In this document: piece after piece, positions 23,016-35,805 of the stretch | Layout: each line of letters starts with the position of its first letter | How positions within the stretch are numbered: the stretch's first letter is position 1 | NCBI GenBank assembly: GCA_009739215.1 | Contig: VSJF01000008.1 | Location: forward strand, 1,302,001 to 1,366,000 | Reading direction: 5' to 3' | Length of the DNA: 64,000 bases | DNA from: Floccularia luteovirens | Lineage: Eukaryota > Basidiomycota > Agaricomycetes > Agaricales > Squamanitaceae | Made by a program: the position numbers and the translations under genes | The notes under the pieces: generated by a model | What the model was told of the DNA's origin: nothing | What the model saw: the letters and a program-made list of their open reading frames with translations, nothing else | The model's database searches: none

Positions 23016-24978
23016 CTCTCTCAATAATCTATACCTACAGTTTTCCTATAAAATAACTTCTGTAGCAAGATGTTAGCAATGTGTTTCAGACAGTGATAGA
23101 TTAATGGATACCACAGGCTTAAATATAGACAGGTTCTCTGTTTTATGTGTCAGTAAAGAAGAAGCATAGTATAATAAAATTAAGACACAGTGACTGTAAA
23201 TATAGAAAATACATCGAATCTGACTTGAATGCAGACACAATTACTTGAATTGTATAAACCATCAGTAATATCCTCTTAAGATTCACATGGACATAGTGTG
23301 GTTTCTACTAGTTGTTCTCTGGCTGAATTGATTTAACAGTTTCAAAACAAGTGTCAGAGCTCTCTAATTTGAGAACAAAGAGCCATATTTGTAAAATAGC
23401 ATAGCAAGGTACACAGTGGTTTTTGTTCTCCAATTTCCATTTGTCTCTGCTGCTACTGGCAGGTTTGCTGGAAAAGAAAACGAACTTGCAGAACCTACAG
23501 AATATAAGTTATAAGCACTGACAGGAAATTAAAACAAGTAAACCATCATGTATCATTTTTTTCTCATATATACTGTTGAACTTTGTTATTAGCCAGATCT
23601 AACTTTATCTCAACTCTAAAGTCATTGGTAAAGACATGAGAATGATTGACACTTACTTAGATATGCTGTACTTTGTTTAGTCTGTGTCAGCAGTCTTTCC
23701 CCCTCACACTTTTGAGCACTTCCTTGAGCCAACAATGCTCGTGCTACATCCAACCTTAGAAGATTCGGCATTTTCAAGTAGACTTCTAGATAGTGTTTAA
23801 TCCCTAGGTCATATTTGTATAAAGTGAGATCTGTGTCCCAGAAACTGGATGCCAAGAGATCCCCACTACCTGGCCTCTACTAGAGTTGACATGAATCAAG
23901 CAAGAACTTCCAATGATTATACTGCACCAAAGACGGTTAATTTAATATTGTTGTGGATAGACCACATAATGGCAAAACTCTTGATGAACTAGAATCAATA
24001 GTCAACTTCTTCAACCAGCATGATTACCATCCTTCTGGTCCATCTTCCTCTTGGCTCTGGAATTATTACCCAAATAAGAATTGTTAAAAGTCGTAGTTTT
24101 TGCAAGGGTGATGGGTTTCTCAGACCTGTGGAAATAGAGGATAGGATTAGTACGTCAGGTGGATGAAGCACTCAGAACTTTTCATAGAGTATTCCAGTCA
24201 TTTACCATCTTTTGAGCCACAAAATGTATATTAACTCTTGGTACACTACTTCCTCAAGCAAAATACATTAATGGCTGTGGAGCGAGGTATTATATTGACG
24301 ATGTCAACTGCTAGTATATCATTGAACTGTTGAGCAGCACCCTGTGTATCGCACAGTGGAGAGGAACTGCCTTACCTTAGAGCTTACTTTGTGACTTAGG
24401 GACTAGTACTGACTACTACCAATATAATTGGACAAGAGACATAGTATAAAGTACAAGGTCCTTATATACAGTTTTACTATATGTGCATATTTGTAAATAG
24501 TGGTCCATGCTAGATAGTTCCATAAGTCACATGTTCCTTGTAGAATGTTGTAGAACATCAAAGAATATGCTTAGTCATAATGCACGTGACATATAAAGCA
24601 TATGATGAGTGAGTCACATGACTAGGTCATATGACATATCACGTTACATGAATCATGTGATCCTTCACATGATAGTTGCTGTTGCAACATGAACATGATA
24701 GTAAAGAAAATTTTACATGCCTTGTAGAGCAGAAAGAGAGATGTGCAATGTACAGGCAGTTGAGACATTCACATTGCACAGGTTGATTACTCTGTTTGAA
24801 AGAATATAATCTAGCAGCCACTGTTATATGGTTGGATGAAGATCATGTTACAATGAACTGAAGTTGCATTGAGTCATAAGATGATGTATTGCAAGTTGGA
24901 TGGATATTTAGCTGCTAATACAGTGAACCAGCAGCCAGTGGTCATTCAAAGTCCTCCAAGTTGATAAAAGCTATTAGC
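23016..24978. other. Gene-free tract, LTR-like stretch near 24.54-24.93 kb
   Basis: No gene seen. 24537-24934 starts TGTAGAATGTTGTAGAAC. It contains CACGTGAC, TATAAAG and many TCATGTGA/TCACATGA dyads (24581-24680), and ends before AACCAGCAGCCA. This is LTR-like in style, but no partner LTR, primer-binding site or polymerase gene is present, so the reading is weak. Confidence 0.35.
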
Positions 24979-26311
24979 TCAATGTTCACATAGCGAGAAC
25001 TCAACACTCTTAAAATTCTCATCATTCCCAGTGACAAATGCCTTCCTCTCTTCCATAAGCTCCAATTGAATCTTCTTTGCGTCTTCCATGTCAATCGGAA
25101 AATCCACTTTATCAAACATCTGATCCTGTAGTTTCCCCAGTAACTCATTCAACAAGTTACGTGTCAGATTTTTCGTGGATTCCACAGTTTGTGCTGCCTC
25201 TTGCCACCAATCCTTCCTTTGACAAGGGATGTTTGCTGTGCTGATTATCTTTATGGAAGGGTCAACAAGGAAAAGTGCTAAGATCTTGTGGTGACCAGGT
25301 CTTGTCAGGTCAGCTAATTTGAATGGTTGTACTTGATGCTGGACAATGTTGGGAAATGTGATCAAACAACCTTGTAATGTTTCCACTGCCCCTAGGTACT
25401 GAATGCTGGCAGCATTGTTCTTGCAACCAAAGACCTCTTCAAGCCAGTCATGGAAGCCCGAATGAGGGTTCTGGATATGATATGCTTCGGTGACATTGGA
25501 TTGTTGCTGGAAGCCAAGTTGAGAAGAAGAGATATTTTCTGTCGAATAATAATATATTGCGGAAGCACATATGTGTTCATTCTAGATGTCAGGAATGAGC
25601 ACACAGCAAACAATTACAAGTGGTAAAGAAGATGGATTCACCAATTGTACCTCAACATGCCATGCACCTCCTCCATATTCAGGTTTTTATGGTGTCAGGT
25701 GGATATTTGCAAGCTTTACAATCACTTGTAATCCTTTCTGCGCATGTTCCTTCCGCAAATCTATTAGCTTCGGCTGTAGTTTCGGCTCTTGAAAGTCTAC
25801 AGGTTCAGGTTGTACAACCTTACTGTAACTACTGATCCACTCCCCCCTTCTTTCCCAATAGGACCGTTCATCCTCGGTCTCTCCTTTTTGAGGGCCTTCA
25901 GTCTCAGGCCAACTCTCTGGATGAGGATCATATACCACGTCATAATATGGAATTCGGGTGATAGTATGATAGTTGTGTTTGGCTGCAGTTAAAGACACGT
26001 TCCACAAAGGGATAGCTAAACCTATAATTTTCTCGATGACTCGGTAAAGGCCCGCAAATTTTGTTGGGTGTAGGTTATTTATATAGCTCTGTATTCTGAA
26101 ATGCCATTATCGATAATCAGCTTTCCTAGGATAGTAAAGCAAACGATAGTAATTTGACACACCTCACACTGCTGTCGGAAAAGGCAATATCACAAGGAAG
26201 CCATTGGAATTTCCGACTATATCGATTTCCAATTCCTTCGTTGTCAGAGGAATTATTGCTTCCTAGCTTTGGGGTTGGAAGCACCAAGAATGTTATCCTC
26301 CGCAGACCCAT
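24979..26311 (-). pseudogene. DUF4246 protein, disrupted by a nonsense codon
   Basis: Exons at 26163-26311, 25651-26095 and 24979-25581 join in phase. They read like the DUF4246 family of fungal proteins: KFQWLPCDIAF, NNLHPTKFAGLYRVIE, IPLWNVSLTAAKHNYHT, IVKLANIHLTP, YGGGAWHVE, ASAIYYYSTENI, FPNIVQHQV and FLVDPSIKIISTANIP. Between LTP and KPEYGGG a TAA (25687-25689) replaces the usual Glu codon, with the frame open on both sides. The N-terminal part expected upstream is missing or reduced, and the 5' end abuts a DUF6533-like gene on the other strand at 26.4 kb. The family's biochemical role is not established. The locus is most likely dead or makes a truncated protein. Confidence 0.8.
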
Positions 26312-26394
26312 TCACAAGATTGCCCCAACCAGCCCGGGCATTGAGCGTGGATACCAATGCATTCGTGTATAGTTTTGATAGCGCAAAATCTTGA

Positions 26395-27797
26395 ATGACC
26401 AGAGTCTCGTGGCTTTCGTACTTTCAACTATCTGGATTTGCTGTACTTGGATATGATTATTGTGAGTTCCACGAAACACTATCCACACCCGTATGCTGAA
26501 CTTTTTCAGGCTTGACGCTTTCACAAGAGGTATTTTTCAAATAATTTGTTGTGGCTATACCTAACTGAATGACTCGAGGTCGAGCGAGTGTGGAAACAGA
26601 AATTATTAACAGGACCAACACTCCTTTTCTTGGTGAACCGATATCTAGGCCTTATCTACCAAATTATATGCCTCGCACTAAGTAAGACGTAATGCAATGC
26701 ATGTGCGTTGATTATGTTGATTGAATCAGTTTTTTAAGCTATCAAGGAGTCGGAGATATACCCGGCATATGAATTATCTGAGTGTGGACCACCCTATTTA
26801 TGGGTTCATTGACTCATTCTAATTATCAAGTTTTAAAGGATCCTTCCAAGTCAGAGATTTGAGGACATTACAACAGTTATTCTTGTCATTGGTACGTGTA
26901 TCAATTTCAAATGTTTGCGCGCCAACATTGAACTAGATTTATAGTTTGTGAACGTATGTTCAATAAACTTCAATCCACGCTATCTTTTGTAATGATTCAC
27001 AACCAGTCATCATGAGTATCAGAGTCTACGCTCTATATGGCTGCAATCGCACCCTCCTTTGTTTCCTACTCACGCTGGTATTTGCACAATTGGTCCTTGC
27101 TGTGTGTTTTGATCTTATACCCGCCGCAGCTGATACGCTACAGTTTGGTGAGTCACGTATGAATTCACAAGTTTGATGTAGCCAACCTTTGCCTGGAACC
27201 TGCTAGCCTTCCTCAATGAAACTTTCTTTACACTTAACTCATGTGAGTCCAGAGTTTTTCAACTGTAAGTATGACGTTTACGGAAGTGTACTATGAAGTT
27301 GTCCTGTGGACCAGTGCCATCGTCATAGACACCAGTGTCTTCATACTAACTTTGCGGAAAACCCACAAATTCTATAAGGACAGTCAAAGCGCACCGTATG
27401 TCTCACTCCTAAACCTCTAATTACAATGATATAATATGAATTTCCTAGGTTATTGCACCTTTTTTTCAGGGATGGCCTCGTCTATTTCCTTGTCATAGGC
27501 ACCTCCAACCTGGTGAATATTGTAGTGAACACGATGCCTACTTTGGTGTTGCGTGACTCGACCAATTGGGGCGGGACTCAATCTGCTATATCATCACAAT
27601 TCTGCACATCGATCACATCACTCTTGGTGTCTCGCCTTGTACTCAACATTCGCGTTGGAAGTGACCCGGATTTATACAGTACTGAGCATCAAAGGAGCAC
27701 CATATCGGCTCTCGTGATTGGCAACCCCGGTGGATCCATGGATGAATTATTTGATGAGGATATGGATGAGGATAGAGATGAGGTTGGATATCAATAA
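26395..27797 (+). CDS. DUF6533-like seven-helix membrane protein A
   Basis: Recognised exons: 26395-26461 (QLSGFAVLGYDYC), 26510-26529 (LTLSQE), 26579-26681 (VERVWKQKLLTGPTLLFLV), about 26855-26891 (FEDITTVILVI), 27007-27147 (MSIRVYALYGCNRTLL), about 27251-27395 (VVLWTSAIVIDTSVFIL) and 27449-27797. One exon between 26.68 and 26.85 kb is unresolved, because the acceptor seen in paralog B (TTTACAG) reads TTTATGG here. The YDYxLT..E...VW....L.NRY pattern is the DUF6533 signature of agaricomycetes. The last exon has LFFRDGLVYFLVI and an acidic C-terminus. Plasma-membrane location is likely; function is unknown. The N-terminal start is tentative. Confidence 0.7.
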
Positions 27798-29339
27798 AGC
27801 CGAGCACACACGTTGTCAAGATGAGGTGGTTTCGAAGACTCTGGCATGCGGAATTTCTCTTTATTTAATCCAATAAGCCTAGCATTAGTAGATGGTATAG
27901 TTGGTGATATCATACAGGCCAAAACACAGGTGGAAGACGTGCCATTTTACTTCGGGGATATCATGATATAAAAGTCAACGTTCAGGGTTAAAAAAAGTTG
28001 ACGTATCAGCAGAAGTTGAAAATAGTTTTATGGAAAACAAAACAAGTTCATCTGAAGTTGTGTTTGATAGGAAAGGGATAATCAAAGTGGATGAACGTCT
28101 CCCTGTTCTGGAAATCCATATATATATAATGAAACAAAAGTGGGGGTCAAGAAGTAAAAAAAAAAAAATTTTGGCTGCGCCACTGATGGATTTCGCTTAG
28201 ATGATGTCATCAAGGGAACAACAAGAAGTTGAAAAACATCATACACCTATACTATTTCAACATCACCTAAACTCGTACTATCATTGGTTGACTGGGCGAG
28301 GAGTTGAAGTTGGCAAAACTTGATGTTTATACATGATCGAAAGGTGGGGTGTTTGGCTATGAGCCTGAGGTTGGTATTCATGAGGGTGGCGGACGGATGG
28401 TTCCGGTTACATCAAGGCAGCTGTATTATGTTTTGTTTTTTTATACTTGCGAACGATATTTGTTGCCCCACTCTAAAATGGCGGTTCCCATATTTACTTA
28501 AGTTCTGACTGCATATCCAGATATATGCTAATGGAGCGAAACGCAAACTCACATGTTCCAACACGGAGGAAACACCTCCCTTATCAGTGATATCCCTGGA
28601 GTAAACAACATGTTTTCCACCCCTGCTCCCAGCGAAGTTGATTCATGTTTCATTGTAATTGGCATCATGTGGGGTGACCTATGGTCGGTCCGTTGTTTTT
28701 GCTCGACTGGCACATCACTGCATAGTAAATCATCATAATGTTATTCCGACCTACTACCTTAGATAAGCGCTATAGGCTGGTACTTCATAAGTGGGTTGTC
28801 CAAACTTTCATCTTATAGAACTGTGATTTTTAATATCCTAATATAGACGGGGGTTACCACTACCACGGTACCTTAGTTCCTCAGGTTAAGGAGCTAGCTG
28901 ATCATCAGACAAGGGAATCGAAGGAAGTGTGGGTTATCGCTGGAAGTTCTCATCAAATCGAGATGTTAGAAACTCAAATCCAACATACCAGCCACTCTCG
29001 AATCAGCTTCTTTTACAATGACTGGTGCATGAACCCTTTATTCTGTAAAGGCGATAGTTTGTGATTGTCTCAACTAGGTGTGAACCTCCACATCATATCC
29101 CTCCTCATCTGTGCACTGCTTTGTCGCCCCCAGGTGTTCTATTTATGAAATCAAATTCTTTCTGCGATGTTCACACTCATCTATAATATAATAAGATTGA
29201 AGAACAAGATGAAGAATCACTGCCCTCCTTATTCCTGACACTTAACTATCGATTATTACATAGTTGACATGTTGTGAGTATGCCTTTCCTTGACATAGTG
29301 CAGTATGACTGGAAGGTAGTTTGAACGATCAGATTGGGA
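27798..29339. other. Duplicated flank and upstream module of the DUF6533-like genes
   Basis: 27960-28350 resembles 30915-31310, the equivalent 3' flank of paralog B, with shared blocks such as GTACTATC.TTGGTT and CTTGATGTTTATACAT. 28540-28720 resembles 38800-38985. 28790-29339 resembles 17440-18040 and 37430-38070. No independent gene seen. Confidence 0.6.
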
Positions 29340-30724
29340 ACACCGCAACTTTCGTACTTACAACTAGGTGGATTTGTTTTGCTTGGATATGATTATTGTG
29401 AGTTTCACGAGGCAGCCAACCACATCCTATGCTGAACCATTTCAGGTTTGACTGTTTCACAAGAGGTATTTTTTAAATCCTTTGTTGCAGCTGCTATATC
29501 TGATGAATGGCTTGAGGTCGAGCGAGTATGGAAACAAAAATTATTAACGGCACCCGCACTCCTTTTCTTGGTGAACCGTTATCTAGGTCTTACCTACCAC
29601 AGTGTATGTCTCGCACTAGGTAAGCGACTGATGCATGTGTGCCAATTGTATTGTTTGAATTTTTTTTTTCAAGCCATACTATGGGATAAACCTGCGCTTT
29701 TGTATGTACCACTTTATTTACAGGTTCACTGACTCATTCTGATTATCAAGTACAAAAATTCGGCTTATTTCGAGATTCGAGGAAGTTACATCAATTATTC
29801 TTGTCATCGGTACGTGTATGAAGTTAAAATTTTTGTGTACCAATCTCAAGTTAGATTCATAGTTTGTGAACGTATGTTCAACAAACTTCAATCCACGCAA
29901 TCTTTTGTAATGATTCACAACTAGTCATCATGAGTATCAGAGTCTACGCTCTATATGGCTGCAACCGCACCCTTCTTGGTCTCCTGCTCATAATGATAAT
30001 GACTCAATTGATCCTTACCGTATGCTTTGATTATGTACCCGCTATAACTGAGACGATGCACTTTGGTGAGCTACTTTTGAATTCGCAAGTTTGATGTAGC
30101 CAACCTTTTGCCTGGCCAGCCTTCCTCGAATCAGTTGGTGGCGTGACAAGTAACTCTTGTGAGTCTAGAGTTTTCAACTGTAAATATGACGTTTATGGAA
30201 GTATACTTTGAAGTTGTCCTGTGGATCGGTGCCATCGTTATAGACACCAATATCTTCATACTAACTTTTCGAAGAACGTACAAACTCTATAAGGACAGTA
30301 AAAGCGCACCGTATGTCTCCCTCCTAAATCATTATCATGACTGATATAATATGAATTTCTTAGGTTATTACACCTTTTTTTCAGGGACGGGATTATATAC
30401 TTTCTTGTCATCGGCACCTCCAACCTGATAAATATTCTGTTGAACACGGTGCCTATTTCGTTGCGGTCTTGGCAGCTGCCCCCTCAATTCACGTTATCAT
30501 CACAATTTTGCACATCAATCACATCACTCTTGATGTCTCGCCTTGTACTTAATATTCGGATTGGAAGTGAGCCGGATTTATACAGCATAGAGTATCAAAG
30601 GAGCGTCATTTCAGCTCTTGTGATTGGCAACCTGGGCGGAGCTATGGATGAATTGTTCGATAATGATACAGAATTAGATGAAGTTGGATGTCAACAAAGC
30701 CGATCCCGGCATTGTTGTCCTTAA
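29340..30724 (+). CDS. DUF6533-like seven-helix membrane protein B
   Basis: Tandem paralog of gene A, about 85% alike by eye. Exons: up to 29397 (QLGGFVLLGYDYC), 29446-29465, 29517-29619 (VERVWKQKLLTAPALLFLV), a short exon after 29724 beginning GSLTHSDYQ, one ending at 29809 (FEEVTSIILVI), 29925-30065 (MSIRVYALYGCNRTLLGLL), about 30180-30310 and 30364-30724 (LLHLFFRDGIIYFLVI; SSQFCTSITSLLMSRLVLNI). The ATG used to start gene A is ACG here, so the true start of the family may lie in a further 5' exon. The acceptor before the fourth exon is intact. Function unknown. Confidence 0.7.
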
Positions 30725-31747
30725 TAAGATAATTCTAGTCAGTATTGTTGGTGATAGCGTACTGGCCAAAATGTGTCGTTTGCTTTGGAAATGCATTGAA
30801 ATATATAAGATTTGCTGTATGTCTAGACATGGTGCTGTATACTCTGAACCACTACTTCAGAGGGGGAATAATTTACAACGCCCCGCCATACCAATGCAGA
30901 CGCACCAGACGCGTGCCGAATAGTCAACGTCCGGGGTAAAAAGGCGGATGTATTAGCAGCAGTTGCAAAAATGATTTTTTTAAAAACGAGTTCATCTGGA
31001 ATTGTAGAGGGAAATAATCGACTTGGATGAAAGTGTCCCTGTTCCAGAAGTCCAGCTGGTTAGTCCCGGTCATTTATAATTAGACAGAAGTGCTATAGTG
31101 AGGGGTCAAGAGATTATTTTGGCTGCAAATGTGACACTGATAGTTTTCGGCGACCACATATGATGTCATTACGGGAACCTGAAAACGTCATACACCTACT
31201 TACTACAAACCAATTTCAACACAACCCAGATTCGTACTATCGTTGGTTAACTGGAGGAGGTATTTTTGAAGTTGACAAATCTTGATGTTTATACATCGAT
31301 TTAAAGGCGAGACGGGTTCTGCAGACGGATGATTCCGGAATCGGTTAATCGTAAGTAGTATGTTTTACTTTTTCACCCTTGCCACCTTAATTCTTTCCTA
31401 TCTCCAAGAATATCGATATCGTGGAACTCCCCTCCCTAAATATTGAATGCTCAGTTGAATGTGAGCCTGCGACGACTCAAGGAGCCTATGTCCACCCACC
31501 CAAGACACGATGGCAACGTGTGTATTTGCAAGGAGCAGTGCATCTCGGCTGGGTACCCAAGTTCTCGCCGCTCGGAAGAACATCGGAATATCGGGATTCA
31601 ATTTCTCAATTGCTTCTCTCCATGAACCCATGATCAATCACACCGAAATTCGAAGGTAGATTCGCAATGCAAATTTGCATAAATGCGCTGCAATGAAGTA
31701 TGCCTCATGAAAAACTCTTCCATCTCCTATTAAGCTTATCACAAGTT
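30725..31747. other. 3' flank of paralog B, no gene
   Basis: 30915-31310 is the second copy of the flank found at 27.96-28.35 kb. The rest is promoter space for the esterase. Small open frames at 31.4-31.6 kb on both strands have no recognisable motif. Confidence 0.55.
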
Positions 31748-33322
31748 ATGTTCATTTTTTTAAAGATAGCTACTATTACTATAGCTGTGATACCCATTCT
31801 CGTGGGTGCCAAAGCCCCTGAAATTCACGATATTCAACATGATGATCCACTCATATTCTACCATGGTCGTTGGGACTCTTCACCAGGAACTTGGTGGTAA
31901 GCGCTTATAGCCTCGAACAAATTATATAAATTCTGAATCTCATTCTGTAAAGGGCCGGATCCGGCTTCAAGTTAAATGTACAAAATTTACGAACCCTGAC
32001 TTTGAACCTTGGGCCACACACAACGTCACCTTTTGCTGCAATTGGTGTATCAATAAACCATGAGAATTTTGTTACCCTCAATGTTTCTGCTGGAGCAAAT
32101 GTCATCCCTTTACCACCCAGCAGCGGTTCACATTCCGTATCCGTACGCGTGAATGTGGAAGGATGGCAAAACAACCGTATCAATCTGGAAAGTATCAGTT
32201 TGAATTCGGTAAGGTGCAATTTTCGAAAGAGCATATCAGGTCATCTTAGGCGATATTGTTGCACACAGGATGCTAAACTCATTCCATTTAAACCGTCGAA
32301 GCTGGCTTTCCAGTTCATTGGCGATTCCTTATCTGCTGTGCGTTTCAATTTTGCATCTTAAAGCGTTTCCTATACTCATGACATTACCAGGGGCAATTTC
32401 TACCCCAAGGCGTCGATCAAGCTTGGCCATTCCTGGTCGGTGAGCATTTTGGAGCTGAGCATAATGTCAATGCACAGCCGGGAGCAGCCCTCACTGTAAG
32501 TATCGTATCGTAACCAACTTGACTTATTCCTGCAACTGTAACCACAGGACATACTCTGTTTCGGAAATGTACATGGCGTGTCCTTCCAGTTCTTCCGAGT
32601 ATGTGATTTCTCATATTGTAGTCTATCCACTGATCCCTTAATGTGTTTTAGACTGAAGACACTGGATTTTTCTACACTACCGACCATAATTTCACCACTC
32701 CGTGGAATTTTGCTCGAGACTTGCCGGGTCCTTCCCATATCGTCATTCATATTGGGTAGGCTTGGATACTAATAGTTGTATGATTCGACTGACTGTATTG
32801 ATGTACAGTGCTAACGATGCTGCACAAAATATCTCGAATGCTGGGTTTGTCGAGGTACACAAACTCTGTTTATACCCTGCCAATTCATTTTAAGCATGCG
32901 TACATGAAGGTTTATTCAAATTTCCTGGCCCGGTTGAGAACGATATACCAACACCAGCCAATCTTCGTTTTCACTCCTGTAAGCTGACCTATCTGTTTTG
33001 ACGAATCCATGATCGCTAACTCACAGTCTAGTGGGGTTGGCCAAATGCAGATGGTAGCTTCGGCCTGTACTATCAAGGACAGTATGAAGAGATAGTGGAT
33101 AAGCGGTACGTGATCACTTTTTATTCCATGCTGGTGACCAAACTAATTATGGAAATCAGGATTATGATAGGTGATAAGAACATATTCCTTGTCAACACGA
33201 CAGGTTGGGTCTCATTTGCGGACGTTTTCCCTGACAACCAGCATCCCAATGTTGTGGGGCATGCACATATTGCGGAAAAATTCATCTCTTTCCTGGAGTC
33301 ATGGGGATTAACTAAACAATGA
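31748..33322 (+). CDS. Secreted SGNH/GDSL carbohydrate esterase, CE2-like
   Basis: Ten exons (31748-31896, 31953-32208, 32269-32337, 32391-32495, 32548-32598, 32652-32755, 32809-32854, 32910-32978, 33032-33105, 33160-33322) join in phase to 361 aa. The start FLKIATITIAVIPILVGA is a signal peptide. Residues 30-130 form a jelly-roll-like domain (FYHGRWDSSPGTWW). The SGNH hydrolase domain follows: FIGDSLSAG (nucleophile Ser near residue 155), a Gly in the second block, HIGANDA (Asn) and VFPDNQHPN (Asp/His). A sandwich domain before an SGNH domain is the architecture of CE2 acetyl esterases that deacetylate plant polysaccharides; the substrate is inferred. An upstream in-frame ATG at 31700 would bury the signal peptide and is not preferred. 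Confidence 0.9.
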
Positions 33323-35805
33323 AGAATCATATCTTCGAGTTGGTTAAAAAAAATTTTCTCGTCATCGTGTTTGGTTCATTTTGGGGAATGTGAAGCTATG
33401 ATCATCATGTAAATCAATTCTGGTAAACATACGTCTCATTCATTTATCATCTATTAATACAATGTGCATTGTCTAACAGACTGTGGGATCGTTTTTTGTC
33501 GACTGGCCGCAATTCATTGCAGAAACTAGGTCTGCAAACACTGATGGGGTTAGGATTGGTCTAGGATTGGTTCTTAGTTAGCGAAGGTGGAACTAAGTCT
33601 TCCCGTAGAATATATCAAGATCACAAGTAACCGTAACTGACTTGGAATATCGCTTAGCCGAAACCGGGACAACAAAATTCACACTCTCGATTTGAGAAGC
33701 GATAACTGAAGGGGTTACGTATGATGTTAGGATTGTTTGACAGGTGTGTGGTTGTTGAAGTTTCTTTAGTTTGGAGCTAACACCTCCTCTTATGGCGAGC
33801 AGTACCTTTATTAAGCCGACAGTTCGTCAACATGGTCGGATGGAATCGGATTTGCTAACGTTCTCTTTCAAGCTTTATGGATGTTATCAACTGAAACTCG
33901 GATGCCAATTAGCTTTTGAACTTTTGAGCTCTTAGCAACATCGCCAATTGCTGGTGGACCTGCAGTAATGGTCTGGGAGGAATATTTCGTATTAAGGTCC
34001 CAACAATATTTTTGTTGACAAGGTGGGTACTGGTCTTTTTAACTCTACCCCTTGCAATGTCACCTACGTCTGTATAGTATACTATTGGGGTTTTAGGCTC
34101 GCATCACCTCGGCGACTTTTATTGTATTCTTGGATAAACGGTTGGTGTTAAAATTGATTCAATAAAACACTACCTGCAATTGATATTAATTCATACACCT
34201 GACTATTTTCAATCAAATTAAAGTTCAAACATTTTAGATCTTTCTCATGTTGGACCGCGCTCGGTTTCGTTGATGAGGTGCATCATGACACACTAGCACT
34301 GACTTCATCAATATGATGATTCAAGTCACACTCATCTTTTTTTTTCGGCCTAAGGCATCTGTGGGGCACAAATCCGCTTCTTTCGCATTTTATTGGTTTC
34401 CTACTAGTACGTATTTGGTGCGAGCTCTTTGATACAGCGCTAAATGATTATTTATGCAGGCAGGTAAAGTTGTCTAATAATATATCCTTTGGCGAGTAGT
34501 GTTTTTGACCTTGTGTCCAGGTTATACGTTCTCTGGACTTAGTATGGGTACGTGATCCCTATATCTATCTTCCAGGATCCTCACTTGTCTTTGAACAGTC
34601 GTTAGCATGCGTGAAGAAGTGCGCGAGCAATCTCGAGAAGTACCCATGCTCTAATGTGGCCGATACCAGTTAGTTTCCTTTGTGGATCGATCTCTCTACT
34701 GCTATTGTATTCACCCTTCTCGATATTACTTGGTGGTATGCTTAACTCTGCCAAGGAATAGGCCCTTATTAATTGAAATGCAGTGCCCAGTGGACAACCC
34801 ATCGGTTTAATGTTTGAATCAATAGCAAGCTTTAAAGGAATTTTTGGTATCGTAAGTGGTTAGACAAGAACTCGACCAAGATGTTCTGCACAGTATCAAT
34901 TTGTTCACGAGCGATAGTCGGAGTTTTATGTGATTCCTTCCACAGAACATTCTCTCAGGCCAATCACAACCTCGATGATGCCCCACTCAATGCATACTTA
35001 CTATCTACGGTGGTACAACTACTTGCTCGGACTGATTTGATCTAGTGCAGCATTCGATGCACTCGTCGGAATTGTCATAATGTGTCTCGGGACTAGCTAT
35101 GCTATGCCTATTGCTATATTCCTAGCAATATGTAAAAAGGATCTCGATGATGCTCCACATTATCTCGGTTGCTGGGGATCTCAACCAAGCTAGTCTCGAA
35201 ATTGTTGAGATCAGATTTCCTTGAAAGACTCACATATGAAGGATGTCTCCTCAATGGAACCCCTTTAGTATTAGTAGTATGTATTATGTATTCTTGGTGG
35301 TAATTGGTAGGACTCTGAATTTGTATGTGTTCCAACAACCGCAGTGATATCGCAATGACAGGACAGCTGCTTCGGGAATAGTGGCGGATATCTCATAATT
35401 GGCCAGAATGTACTCGAGTAGAGATTGTATGCCTTGCGCTAGGTGAGAGGCCAATGCATACGCGCTAATTATGTTGTTTGAATCTATTTTATTGAGTCAT
35501 CGAGCGGGAAAGGAAGCAATTTAAAAGGACTCTTTCAGGTAATATATTCGAGGAGGTTAAAGATACGTTCCTGTGATACAACAGTTGGAGGTTTCAACCA
35601 TCGTGTAATGCTCTAGAATGGTATGAGATATAGGCTAACGAACAACAGTACGTTTAAGGGGATGAAGTTCTACAGTTGAATGAGATACGCATATGTAATA
35701 CATTCGTATGGATATAGTCTTCCCAGTCATATACCAAATACATGCTACAAACGAAGGCATGTGGGTGGGGGATTGCTATATGTATTAACAAAGGGTATAC
35801 CAAAA
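33323..35805. other. Intergenic with relics of membrane-protein genes
   Basis: No intact gene. Around 35370-35570 the sequence resembles the exon 3 and intron region of the DUF6533-like genes (GCCTTGCGCTAGGTGAGAGG, then ATTATGTTGTTTGAATC). 34340-34860 has frames rich in hydrophobic residues (LLSHFIGFLLV; DLSTAIVFTLLDITWW) that may be a decayed membrane protein, but I cannot assemble it. Confidence 0.45.

Noticed and set aside
26312..26524. 70-aa minus-strand frame as an extra DUF4246 exon
   Set aside because: It is antisense to exon 1 of DUF6533-like gene A, and its residues do not continue the DUF4246 pattern.
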